Shown one piece after another: positions 25,170 to 36,464 of a stretch of 64,000 bases of DNA. Under the pieces are notes generated by a model. The model saw only the letters and a list, made by a program, of their open reading frames with translations, had not been told where the DNA came from and searched no databases. Position 1 is the stretch's first letter; each line of letters begins with the position of its first letter. The DNA comes from Omphalotus guepiniiformis (taxonomy: Eukaryota; Basidiomycota; Agaricomycetes; Agaricales; Omphalotaceae). The stretch lies in contig JAQOOI010000011.1 in the NCBI GenBank assembly GCA_028554645.1, positions 62,001 through 126,000 of the forward strand. Direction: 5' to 3'. Position numbers and translations under genes: made by a program.

Positions 25170-26214
25170 ATGCACACTCACCCTCGAGACGATACCATCT
25201 TTGCTTTTGACGAGAACCATATGGATTACCCTGGCCAGACATATCCTGTACGATCCTATCACCATACGTCGTCGCAGTATTGGAATTATGGTGTGTGGTG
25301 CCGCCTCATTATTCTTCATTGAAGTTTACATACCAATTCTTTTAGCTCAATCTCCTGCGTTCGAAGGTCCCAGCCAGCACGGTGTCTTATCCTCTTCATT
25401 TCCCCATCAACGCCACCCGCGCGGGATGTCTGTAGGGTGGCCAGATGACTCACAATCTCTAGGAATCGTACCCTATCCACGGGGTATGCATTCATACGAC
25501 GCATCTTTACGCACCACCGACCATCGAGGAGGTTCTCATCAAAGTTCCTTGTATGACTCTTCAAACGTGGGCGTATGGCCGTCCTCGCATTCCTCCCAGT
25601 GGCCTGACTCCAGCTCTTCATCGTCGCTTCCATCTTGGACGAACGAAGCGCTTCTACCGAGCATACGAGACACTTACGAATCCAAACCCGTCATTAATCA
25701 TCACCTCCCCGCCTCATGTTCCCCACTCTCTACGATTTCCTCACCGTCTCCTTCGCCGTCGCCTGTTCTAGTTGCACCAAACTCTGGAAGGAACTCGAGA
25801 CGACGAAGTGCCGATCTCGGCAGTGGCGTAAAAATGTGCTCGCATTGTCATGCGACATCGACACCACTGTGGCGGAGAGAACCTACGACGTTGAAGCCGT
25901 TGTGTAATGCGTGCGGTCTCTACCTTCAACAGCGTAATAAGCTTCGTCCTCAGGAGCTCATCGACGCGGACGTTGATGATGAGAGTTCTGATAATTCGGA
26001 GAGGGATGGGACTGGGCCGGAGTGTAGTCATTGTCACACACGAAACACGTCGGTGTGGAGGAGAAGCAAGACTGGGGATCAGTTGTGCAACGCTTGCGGA
26101 GTGTACTCGAGACTTCGTGGTAAAGACAGACCGTTGTCGTTGAAGCGAAACAAAATTAAACCTAGAACAAAGCATGCGAAGCCTATTACTTCTCTTGAGA
26201 GGGAAAAAGATTAG
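25170..26214 (+). CDS. GATA-type transcription factor with two zinc fingers
   Basis: Two exons, 25170-25290 and 25346-26214, give 329 residues starting MHTHPRDDTIFAFDENHMDY. This start is preferred to the in-track ATG at 25201, because splicing the 55-nt intron gives NYAQSPAFEG instead of a hydrophobic stretch. The middle is Ser/Pro-rich and disordered. Finger 1 begins at Cys205 (CSHC, 18 residues, CNAC, with STPLWRRE) and finger 2 at Cys267 (CSHC, 17 residues, CNAC, with TSVWRRS). Both have basic tails (RNKLRPQ; KDRPLSLKRNKIKPRTKHAK). Two fingers recall iron regulators of the SreA/Fep1/Urbs1 group, but the Cys-rich linker of that group is absent, so the pathway is unknown. A nuclear role is expected. 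Confidence 0.85.
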
Positions 26215-28703
26215 CATTGGACATTGGTTATTGAGCACTCATGGACTCTACACTTTCACAAAATTTATATAGTGTAATATAGGTTACCTCTTTGTCGTCA
26301 GCATAAGATATGCTTTTTTTAGTTATTCAAGCTCATTAAGTTAACTGCAGGTAGATACGATTTTTGTACTATATACCCATAGGAAATCGTATGTCATTGT
26401 ACAGGTACTGACTGGTGAAGTCAGTGACATGTCCGCAAATCCTTACAAGTCTCCTGGAGATCACTTCGGTCGAGTCGAGTCACGAATCCTCGATGTCCCT
26501 GATGTTACAGTAAACGAAGACCATACGATGATCAATCTTCGAGGGTGCCAGCGAGCGCTTGAGCTGGTCGTGGCATAAACATACGCTGATGAGTCCCAAC
26601 ACCAATTGAGCCAGATTGAGCCCCGCGCAATGTCATTTTCCGACGGATATTCCGATGGTAACGGAGCGCTCAGAAAGCTTCAAGATCCGCGGTACTCATT
26701 GCACTCATCCTTACGTTGTATGTGGAATGCGTTTAGGGGAATGAATGACACGGAAGGATCATACATACGCTTCCTTGGGAAACTTGATTGGAATAATTTT
26801 GTTTGGAATTTGTACAGGGTTATTATCTACGGTACGATAAGTCTTGGAATGCTCGACGACGACGGGCTACGACTCAACTCACGCTAAATCAGAGCATCGA
26901 CGCACCAGTTTAATCGTTTAAAAGTGACAGAGATTTCCGAAGAATAAGCATGTTGGCTGGAGGAGGAGGATGGTGTACGTAAAGATTTCCAATCCTGGCA
27001 TTTCCCACGCCCCCTCATTCGTGGTCCAGGCCATGCCCGCTCGTCGTCGTCGTTTTTCTCAGAAGGCTTCTGATCTCTTGTGCTTTCTTTTTCCTGCGAC
27101 CTCCTGTGGCCACCTTTTAAAGCTTTAACGTTTAGCGTTTAACGTCTATACGTTTCACAGTCGCAGCATGGCAACATTCTTGGCAGACTGGGTCTATTAG
27201 CTCAATTCCCGCCTTTCAGCGTGAGCACTCCTCGCCTCGGTGGCAATATTTGAAGATTGCAAGGAGTCGAATTTGAATACGGATACGGGTCGTAGGGGGT
27301 TTCTTGACTCGCGAACGAAGAGTACTAGTGAGTTGCAACTTGCATTTCATTTGCGACTGAATCATCCGAAACGAAACTAAACCCTGTGTGCTGCATCTTT
27401 GCAGGTCTTAAAAAATTCACTTCTACACAGATTACACCTTGCAGGGTACTTGAATCGTCATGTAAGAAGACCGCGACATCAATTGGAGCAGGATCTGGGT
27501 GAGGCTTTGAGGTCGGGAGAGTTGTTACGTGAGTTAATATCGCCTTCGTCTTTTCATGATTCGTCCTCTTCATACCTTTTTCTCGCCTGGTGTGAAGTAC
27601 GATACTAATTCCTGCACCCGCAGCCTACGAATAACACCTTATATGCGTTATCCGTCATCTTACGTCCCTACAGCATTTTACGCACAAGACTATCTGCTCA
27701 AGAGGCTACTAGTAGGGCGCTTTTGCATGCAGTTTTGCGTACTGAGGCCTGAGGTGGCGAGGATGCGAGCTTGTAGGAGTTATGTGATGTGCTCCGAGGT
27801 GTATGAGTTGGCCGCCTAGCCTCAAGGTGGGTTACATGTTATTTTATTCTCCTTGTCTCCCTTCCATGTGCGTATATGCGTGGAGTTTTGGAGTTTTTGT
27901 TTTCCGTTTTCGTTCTGAGAGCTACTGGTGCTAGTGGGCTCCATTCCTTCCCCCACGGCTTGTATCTATTTTTCTGTTTCTCACTCTCTCCTCCTATTGG
28001 TCCTCTTCGTTCCTCCGGAGCCTCCCTTACCTTCGTTCCACACATTTGTACATCCGTCCCCCAAGGCCTCACATGCACATGCACTCGTCTTTCGTCTTTC
28101 GTGTCTCCTTTTCGAAACCCCACGACTTCTTTATCTCTTCATCGTATCTTCTCTCAAATCTGGTTATATGTTTTGATTCTTACACGCCCAATCTTCTACA
28201 GCGAAATTTCTGGTACGTCTTACACCGTCATCGGCGTTGGCGTTGTGTACCTGCACCAAGCTCGAGGCGCTCCATCTTTCTCCCTGTTTCTCGCGCCCTG
28301 CGGCTTTGGATCCATTTCTCGTACAGAAAGGCTGGTCACGTTATGAGTGTTGGGCTTTAGTCGGGTTTGGCACCGGTTTTGAGGGTCTTTGGCTTGGGAA
28401 ATGGGGGAAGTGGATCTGGAATGATATTCTCCTCTCCGCGAAAGTGTGTCTCTGTCACGAATAACTCGAGCCTTCGCTAATCAAACCTCTACTGCAATTA
28501 TAGAGTCATACTATTACCGCTTGACACAAGACGGTCCTCGTTCCATCCCCGTTTCTCCCTCTTACTCACTATGTATTGGCTATATCGGAACCCATAGTCT
28601 ACGTCAGAAAACTCGAGGTTCCAGCAGAAGGTTTGACTTATTGGGAGTGATGCACGTCCGGCCTCTGAGTTGAGTGAGGCGCTTGAGAACTTGAGGGCAG
28701 GTC
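26215..28703. other. No gene recognised; contains one side of a diverged duplication
   Basis: Mostly short ORFs. The minus-strand segment at 27325-27500 (IDVAVFLHDDSSTL) resembles the one at 35860-35915 (IDIFLYDGSSTL), and gagggcaggtcatgaaagtgcctgccg near 28,693-28,719 recurs near 36,350. Both point to an old segmental duplication with 35.6-37.2 kb. Confidence 0.45.
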
Positions 28704-29330
28704 ATGAAAGTGCCTGCCGTTGAGATTCAAGCGGCCGGTAAACTCAGTCGTCTTCTTCCTTCACTCAAGCTTCGCCCAGGGTTGGTAGGAATGTCGTTCA
28801 AACGTAGACAAAACCTTATGAAACACGACTTTGCCTATTCCTCATCATCATCTTCGTCCCACTGTAGTCCTCGCTCGCGACCCAAGCGGAGCGGAAATCT
28901 CTTCGTATATCACTACCTGAACTTGGCAAGACAAGTTCGTCTTCGAGAGAAACTTGACATTGTTGACTGAAATATCTAGAAATTTAAGTGAGTATCGTTT
29001 GCGTTGATTAATTTAACATGGTTCGTTCGTTTATGGAAACTATATGCAGTATACTAAGGGTGGTTACCTATATCCCGGTCGGGACGTCACGGTGCGGCGT
29101 TGGTAGATTTGTTTGTTGGGAGGAGAGGGGGAGTAGGCGAGTAGGTGGGTTGGCGTTGGCTTCTTTTTTGACCGGAATGCAAGGGATTTTTCTGGTACTA
29201 CATTCATTCGCCCTTGATTGTCCATTCTTCCTCGCTCTCTTCCTCGTATGATATCGACCATCTTCAGACGCTTGTTAACGCTCTGTTCGTATGCAGGCAC
29301 TGTGCTAGGAGGATTAAAGATGTTTTTCTG
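28704..29330 (+). pseudogene. Degenerate copy of the 5' part of the NUDIX (PCD1-like) gene
   Basis: Parallels exons 1-3 of the gene at 36,465. GNLFVYHYLNLARQ corresponds to RNLLVYHRRKKNLKLAR; atatctagaaatttaagtga to agtctagaaagtga at the first donor; cggtgcggcgttggtagatt and tgtttgttgggaggagaggg to the AAVLVALFVGRRGD codons; and gtatgcaggcactgtgctag to the FAGDTSLPGG codons. Stops and frame changes interrupt it, and nothing after the PGGK position is present. Confidence 0.55.
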
Positions 29331-29406
29331 GATCATTAGGTAGATTAGTCAGCATATAGAGGATTAAGCGGGCACGTACGCGTAGAACACACATAATCCG
29401 ACACGT

Positions 29407-30476
29407 CGACGTAGTTTGGCTGGAAGCGGTCGCGAGAGGATGAAGGCTACCAATTCTGGTGACGAGAGCGGTATCCGACATCGTCCACAGTGGCCCAACT
29501 CGAAGAATCGGAGGCGAGCGACCTCTGAAGTTCGGCTTTCTCTCTCGCCCACTCTCTTTGACCAACCCCTTCACCGACAATCGCTACCCCTTCCACTCTG
29601 TCTGATACGGACTCAGATTCAAATTTGGTCATTGCATCGCCGACTACACCCGACGTTATACAGGAGACGGCGGATGATTTCAGACTTCGGCCTGTTCACT
29701 GGCCTAATACTACCATGATTAATTTGGCGGTTCAGACACCCGTGGCTTCAATGCCTACTATGTCAGTTATACCAATCTCGGGAAACCTGCAGCCATTGAA
29801 TGGCGACAAAGACGATGAGAACCCCCGACAATTTATAACCAGTTTCTTATGCACTTTTTCTCTTCTGCCAGACGACCGTTTGGTGACCATTTTTCCGAGA
29901 TGGATAGAAGAGGGGGAGGCAGCGGATGAATGGTACCATGGTCTGCAGGAGTCGGTGAGGGAGAATTGGGGGGAATTGATGAAAGCATTCGACGAGAAGT
30001 ACCCAAAGGTAACAGTGGTGCGGAAGACGCAAGAGGAATATGAGGAGGAGATTCAACGGTTAAAACTGGACGAGAAGATGTTGGGAACGAAGGAGACGTT
30101 AGCAGGACGAGAGATGTGGTCACACGTGGCATGGGCAGAGAAGATGGCGAAGCTAGCAAGCGGGGCGAATGTGGCGGGTGGTTCGCTGTATATGGGTACA
30201 GCGCGCAAGAATCTGCCCAAACCCATTCGAGACCGCATCGGCACGAGGATGCGATGTTAGAGACAGCAAGGATTAGGAGGGAGTTGGCAGCTGAATGAGC
30301 TGGTACAGCCGCGATTCGGACCAGTATGGCATGTATTCAAATCAGTTCCAACACGACAATCATGGTCCTCGTTAGTTCACTCAGAGGAGCATGGTGAACA
30401 TGGCGCCCCCTAGCGGGAACAATACCTCACCGATGTAGTTTGGCTAGAAGCGGTCGCGAAAGGATCAAGGCTACCA
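29407..30476. repeat. 46-bp direct repeats flanking a gag fragment
   Basis: 29407-29452 and 30431-30476 match at 42 of 46 positions (core gtagtttggctggaagcggt). They bracket the gag-like ORF. They are far longer than an LTR-element target duplication, so they may be recombined repeat ends or a pre-existing duplication. Confidence 0.6.
29625..30260 (+). pseudogene. Ty3/gypsy-type gag fragment
   Basis: The 211-residue ORF contains the capsid-like stretch common to Agaricomycete gypsy gags: GDKDDENPRQFITSFLC, DDRLVTIFPRWIEEGEAADEW, YHGLQES, NWGELMKAFDEKYP, TLAGREMWSHVAWAEKM and RKNLPKPIRDRIG. It breaks off at RDRIG; the frame ends three residues later and no zinc knuckle, protease or RT follows. 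The proposed ATG at 29625 may not be original, since the homology starts around residue 45. No LTRs are seen next to it. Best read as a stray domain from a dead element. Confidence 0.65.
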
Positions 30477-30784
30477 CAGCACGACACGCTCTCGGAATAC
30501 TTGGATCTTACATTCTCCTACATCGGCAACTACGTAGCGTATCTGTACCTCAAACAGTAATTCCCACTCGTACAGCGCGATCATGATACACACATCCCAA
30601 ATACGGGTTTCACTCGCTCCTTCATTCGTTTCTACACCCCCCATATCCACACAGACCTCAACGAAGGTACGTCTGGCGTGGGCAATGCAATGGTAAACAA
30701 GGTCAGCATCACAGTCTCGGGATATAGATCAAAATATGTATTCATAGCAGTATCAGAATGGCAACATCAAGGAATTACAGATGT

Positions 30785-30842
30785 CTGGTTGAACAGTTTA
30801 GATACATCACATAGTCAAGAATGATGTGCACTGGTTGAACAG
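30785..30842. repeat. Two copies of ctggttgaacag behind NACHT-WD40 copy 2
   Basis: Copies at 30785-30796 and 30831-30842, in the 3' flank of the second NACHT-WD40 gene, at a spacing (46 bp) like that behind copy 1. Confidence 0.75.
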
Positions 30843-30887
30843 CAATTTGGTCGGTATACAGACTGAACATTCAAATAATGTGACAAA

Positions 30888-33800
30888 TCATATTGGGGAC
30901 ATGTCCAAGATTGTGACAGCCCCAGACTTATGGCCAAAGCAAATTTTGTGGCCATGCTGCTCCATTAATACAATGTCTCGATAGTTTGGAGGGATCCAGA
31001 GTACATGCCGGGAAGAACCATCTGGAAGAGAAGCAAGAATATATAAACTTCCATGTTGATCTGGAATTGATAAGTGATAAAGGCGAGAAGTTGAACCAGC
31101 ATATGAGAAACCTGGAAAGTCTGATTGTGACACTTGTTAGAATATTTTAATAGCAAAGAATAACAAACACACCAGGGTCAGGAAGGCCAGTCTCAGCATT
31201 CCAAACAACAATGGTAGGTGGAAATCCAGAGCTTGAAATAACATATAAGCCATCTGGTGAGAATGCAACAGAGTTCACAAAATTTGATTGGCCTCTAAGA
31301 ATATGCTCTGTCTGACCAGTAGCTATTCTCCAGATCCTGATATTATTGTGAAATGAGCCAGATACTACATGCAAGCCATCTGGAGAAAAAGCAACAGAAG
31401 TCACCCAATCTGAATGACCTCTAAGAACCTGCTCTGTCTGACCAGTGACTGTGTTCCAGATCCTAACATCATGATCATATGAGCCAGACACCACATGCAA
31501 GCCATCTGGGGAAAAGGCAACAGTTCCCACTGTTTTTGAATGACTTGTAGGGACCAGATTAGTTTGACCAGTGGCAGTGTTCCAGATCCTGACATTCTGA
31601 TCATCTGAGCCAGACACCACATGTATGCCCTCTGGAGAGAAGGCAACAGAAGTCACCCTCCATAAATGTCCTCTAAAAATCTGCTCAGATTGACCAGTTG
31701 CTGCATTCCAGATTCTGATGTTCTTGTCCTCTGAGCCAGACACCACATGCAAGCCATCTGGAGAAAAGGCAACAGAAGTCACTCCCCATGAATGACCCCT
31801 TAGGACTTGTTCTGTCTGACCAGTGGTTGTATTCCAGATCCTGATATTCTTATCATCTGAGCCAGACACTGCATGTAAACCATTTGGAGAAAAGGCAACA
31901 GAAGTCACCCCCCATGAATGACCTATTAGGACTTGCTCTGTCTGACCAGTGGCTGTGTTCCAGATTCTGACATTCTGGTCATCTGAGCCAGACACCACAT
32001 GCAAGCCATCTGGAGAAAAGGCAACTGAGTTCACTCCCTGTGAATGTCCTGTAAGGACCTGCTCTGTCTGACCAGTGGCTGTGTTCCAGATTCTGATATC
32101 TTTGTCCTGTGAGCCAGATACCACATAGGCACCATGTGGAGAAAAGGCAACAGAGTTCACATGATCTGAATGACCTGTAAGAATCTGCTTTGTCTGACCT
32201 GTGGCTATGTTACAGATCCTGACCTCACTGTCTGAAGACCCAGACACTATATACAAGCCATCTGGGGAAAAAGCAACAGAGGTCACCCAACCTGAATGAT
32301 CTCTAAAAACTTGCTCTGTCTGTCCAGTGGCTGTATTCCAGATCCTGACATCCTTCTTGCATGATCCAGACACTATATGCAAGCCATCTGGGGAATAGGC
32401 AACACACAGAACACTATCTGGGTGACGTAGAATTTGTTCACATGTTCCCCAAGACTTCTGAAGACCACAGACAACTCTTGGCCATCTGGTTGTATTGTAC
32501 AGTGCCTTATATGTGTTTAGCACACTTTGAGTGGGTAACCAAACTAGTGGTGAGTTGTAGATCATTGCAGGGAAATTTGAGATACAATCAAGACTTTGAA
32601 GAATAAATATTCTTCCCTCTGCTAGCCACTGTGAAACATGTTGACTATGTGGTAGCCTTTGATTATCCTGCTACTTACTGCTATTAGTCATTCTCCTTTT
32701 TTATTGTTAAAGATTTTACCCACCATAATAGAGTGCAATGCTTTAAGCATACCTGGAGCTGCAACTCCTAGTTCATTAAGAAGGCTGAGATGCTCCACCC
32801 ACTGCAGCAAATGGAAGGCAAGAAAATGCCTCAAAATACCCATATGGTTACTATGGATATATTGCTTGCCTAATACCCAATGAACTGCCCAGTACTTGCA
32901 GCAGTACTCTAGTGCAGGACATTGCATTCTTATGCACTGATCTATAGTTGTGTCAGGAATGCTGCTTCTTGATGTATCTGGCTGAATATTACAAACATTT
33001 TCTTGCAGATGTCCAATCAGATATTGCAGACAATACAGTGCAAGTGTTGCATGGCATAATGGAGTATTCAGACAGTATTTATGTGCATGGCTTGGCTTCA
33101 CCATATATTCAGGAAATGATGCATGAATAATACCAACTGGAGTAGCTGAGGCTTGCCAGTCTTGTGGTATATCCAGCACAGAGTGAAAAGCCCTAAGACA
33201 TCTAGCAACCTGGTTTAGCCCCAGTAAGCTCTCAATAGTTCATGTAGACAGGGGAGTCTGAAGGCAAAGTATTGTGTACAACACAAATTTTCGCTTTTTG
33301 AGCTCTGAATGTTCAATGTTATGGGATGCTTGAGCAAGTATTTGATCATATAGTTGATCAATTCCTTGAGTGTGTAAGGTGGCAGAACCATCAAGAATCA
33401 TGTTTAGACGGCTCCTTGAGTCATTGGCATTATAGCTTCTGATGTATTGCACTACAGTGGATGCATAAATGAAAAGCTTTCCAGCAAGTACAGCCAGCCT
33501 ATCAATATCATCTTCTACTCCAGCATAGTTGAGGACAGGTTTCAGATTGAAGAGTAGGTAACTCTTTATGTCATCTTGAACAATCCTGTCCTCAACATCT
33601 TGTAGACTAAAGTATTGTCTGTTAGGTGACTTGTGAACAGCTTCCTGGATAACTGGTTCAGGCCTGCTAGAAAGAAATATTCTGAAAGGAAGATGGAATG
33701 CATTATTCAGCAGAAGAGACAGGACAGTAGATGTGGCTGCTGGGTCACTACATTCATCCAATGCATCAATCACAATAACTTGATTGTGAGAAAACTGTGC

Positions 33801-34469
33801 CTCAGCCAGTGGTTGACTAAGAAGGAGTTGGAATTGATATGCAGGTGTATAGCCAGCAATACCACTCTCAGTAGTGAGCACATCTCCAAGCTTGTGGAGA
33901 TAGGCAGGATGATGGTTTGCAAGAGATGCAGCAATAGTAGGGATAATGTTTCTCACATCACTCCTAACATCAGAGGATCTGGAGCAGAAGAAACTTGCTC
34001 CAAGCAGATTCAATCCATCCAGATGTTGACAGAAGCTCTGTGCAATGGTGGACTTCCCAATACCCGCAATACCAGTAAGCCAGAAGACTCGGGAGCTGTT
34101 TTCATCAGTGGCCCAGTTATCCAGTAAGGCAAGCACTTCTGTGCGAGTGCCCTCCAGACAAGCAGAATGACCTGCAGCCTTAAACAGAGCACTTGTGACA
34201 GGATGCAATTGCTGCTGTATATCTGCCCAAAACATTAGTCACTTGACTACAGATAAGAACGGGGCTAATATCTTACAGAACATTTCGGATCTGTTTATTG
34301 AGGTACTATAGTTGTAGACATTTCCATGAATATTGGTGAAATTACCACCACCAATATTGAAATGATGAGCATGTGAGAACATATCAGATCTAACCAGAGC
34401 TTGGCATGAAGCAGTGGTGACTTGACCAGGAGAAGAAGCATGATCATTTGAGTCTGGATGAGAGCTCAT
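30888..34469 (-). pseudogene. NACHT-WD40 (NLR-like) gene, copy 2, one in-frame TGA
   Basis: Exon 1 (34469 to about 34277) has MFSHAHHFNIGGGNFT. Exon 2 runs from about 34225: NACHT (Walker A GIAGIGKST, Walker B VIVIDALDEC, FLSSRPEP), then QLYDQIL...LYTILCLQTPLST, a TGA at 33242-33240, and in the same frame TIESLLGLNQVARCLRAFHS...HASFPEY, a conserved part of this family. After an intron near 32,725-32,620 comes WLAEGR...SPLVWLPTQS and ten WD40 repeats (31,190-32,420). A last exon (about 31,105-30,888) ends KICFGHKSGAVTILDMSPI. Apart from the TGA the gene is complete, so it is either a recent nonsense mutant, a gene making a truncated NACHT protein, or a readthrough case. The strand, intron positions and 3' flank match copy 1. 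Confidence 0.75.
31190..32420. repeat. WD40-coding tandem repeats, copy 2
   Basis: Ten units of SVAFSPDGLHVVSGS...RIWNTATGQTEQVL type, three more than in copy 1, with high DNA identity between units. Confidence 0.85.
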
Positions 34470-36464
34470 TGCAGATGGTAGTGGTCGGTGTAAGAGAGTG
34501 TTGCCTATTGATGGTTATCTGATCTTGATTCTCATCTTGCTGCACGTGTTGATTCACAAGGTCACTCAATACAGCTATGATGATACCATAGAATTGATCT
34601 ATATTGATTGACCCTGCTTTCAGATTTAGCAATGAAAGAAAATACTCGGCCAAGAATATGCAAAGTTGATCTATTGCACAAACATTTGCGGGAAGAAGGA
34701 GAGAATGAAACGAGATATATTACCACAGCTCATGTATGATGCCTACGTATATATAATATGAGACCCGTATCAGGAACCGGAGTGCGTGCTGTTTGAACAG
34801 GCGTAATGGTTGTATAGACCTTATCGATGGTCTCTCTGTACTTCCTTGAATTTCCCTCCCTTGACCTTCCTTACCCTCTTATCGTCACGTTACCGCTTCT
34901 AGGGGGAATGTTGTGTTGGTGCTTTGGGGGAGAGTGGGCGAAGGTGCAGAAGGAAGGCTAGGTGGTGATAGCGTAGTCACACATCGGCTTAAGGAAATCG
35001 ATTAGCGAGAAATTGATACTTGGTAGGAGTAAATGGGAGCGTGTCATGACTGTCTTCGAGTTAGGATATGTGTGTTATGTGTATCAGAAGAATATAACAA
35101 AAAAGAAGGAACATAAAACGTACAGTGATCGCGTTATTCCTGCAGAACGTAGCTTCTCTACTTCAAAGATGACTGGATCTCAACTGTCACTTTTCTATCC
35201 TCATCAGACTCTAAAGGTCCTACCCGCAGCACAACGAGCTCCAACGGCAGCATCGTCCCTTCTCTTCGTCCCGTCGTCCCAAAGCCACTGCTTGACTTTC
35301 GGCGCAATATCTATGTGGGGGTAGATGAGGGCGCCGTAATCACCGCAAGCCGCCACTAGAAACTACTCACCTTATTGAACGTTATCCCAACAGCGACGAT
35401 GTTGGCGTGGTCGGTGTTGTGAGAGTCGAGATGGAAGCACTCAGAGCTGAAGAGACATAGATTACAGAAAATGTGAGTTACTCACAGCTCGAATACATTG
35501 TGAAAGAACCAGGAAGGAACACAAAAATCATTGGATTGGCTTGTTCACTAATGCTTGGCTACGCTTCGCCCTCTCAACTTCATTTGTCTTTCTTCTATTT
35601 ACTCGCGCAGAACAGGATTTTAAAGTACCTCCAAGGAACCATTCGCTAAGTCGCGTGTGTACAGAGGCCTGCAAAACCCAGACGTCTCCAAATCCGCACC
35701 ATGATACCATTTGACCCGGTAGGCAAAAAGGTAATTGTTGGGTCGATGCCTACCTCGAAGCGGGATGACTCGTCGACTCGGATCGCAACAATCAAAGAGT
35801 TCGAGGGGTGGAGTCGAGTTGACGAATACAAGTCATCGGTTTCTTGACCTGTAAACGATGAGTGAGCTGGCAAGGTACTTGAACCGTCGTATAAGAAAAT
35901 ATCGATCGTTCTCACCTAGCTCCTACACTCTTCTCACTTGCACTATCCGTCCTGTAAGTCTTGTGCGTAATATGTTGAGCGACATAGGCTGAGCGTCGCA
36001 GAGAAAGGTATAGCAAGTCTATGTTCGTTCTGACTTTTTATGAAGTTCTGAACGGAAAAATAATGGAATAAAGACATACCGCGTTTCCAATTGCGTTGTT
36101 CCTCTCCTCAACGTAGCATTATCAACACCTTTTTTCTAATTTCGATAACAACTAACAACTTCATCCTTTCGGACTAACTCGACTTCCTCGCAGCACCATG
36201 GTACCTATGGGGTTCGAGAGTGTGGATTGAGAGCACGTCTTGAGGCCTTGAGGTCCTGTACTAACGTATTAGTTGTACGATTTGAGGGCACAGGAATATG
36301 TTCGATGAAGGTTAAAGGAACAGGCCGAACAGCATCAAATCCCGGCTTGAGGGCAGGTCTTGAAAGTGCCTGCCGGTCCTGGCCTGAGCGCCCCACGTCT
36401 TCCAGTTGTTCGTCAATTACTTTCATGATAACGCGAGGACAAAGACATACCTTGACTTGGAAGG
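34470..36464. other. No intact gene recognised (34470-36464)
   Basis: CpG-rich again. Minus-strand 35646-35915 (IDIFLYDGSSTLPAHSS, SNSLIVAIRVDESS) may be an exon of an unidentified gene whose relative lies at 27.3 kb. The rest shows nothing. Confidence 0.4.

Noticed and set aside
25201..25345. N-terminus of the GATA ORF starting at 25201
   Set aside because: Would translate the 55-nt intron into a hydrophobic stretch. The ATG at 25170 plus splicing gives a continuous, soluble N-terminus.
27838..28464. Cluster of overlapping ORFs on both strands
   Set aside because: T/C-rich low-complexity DNA keeps several frames open at once. No splice-supported protein or motif.
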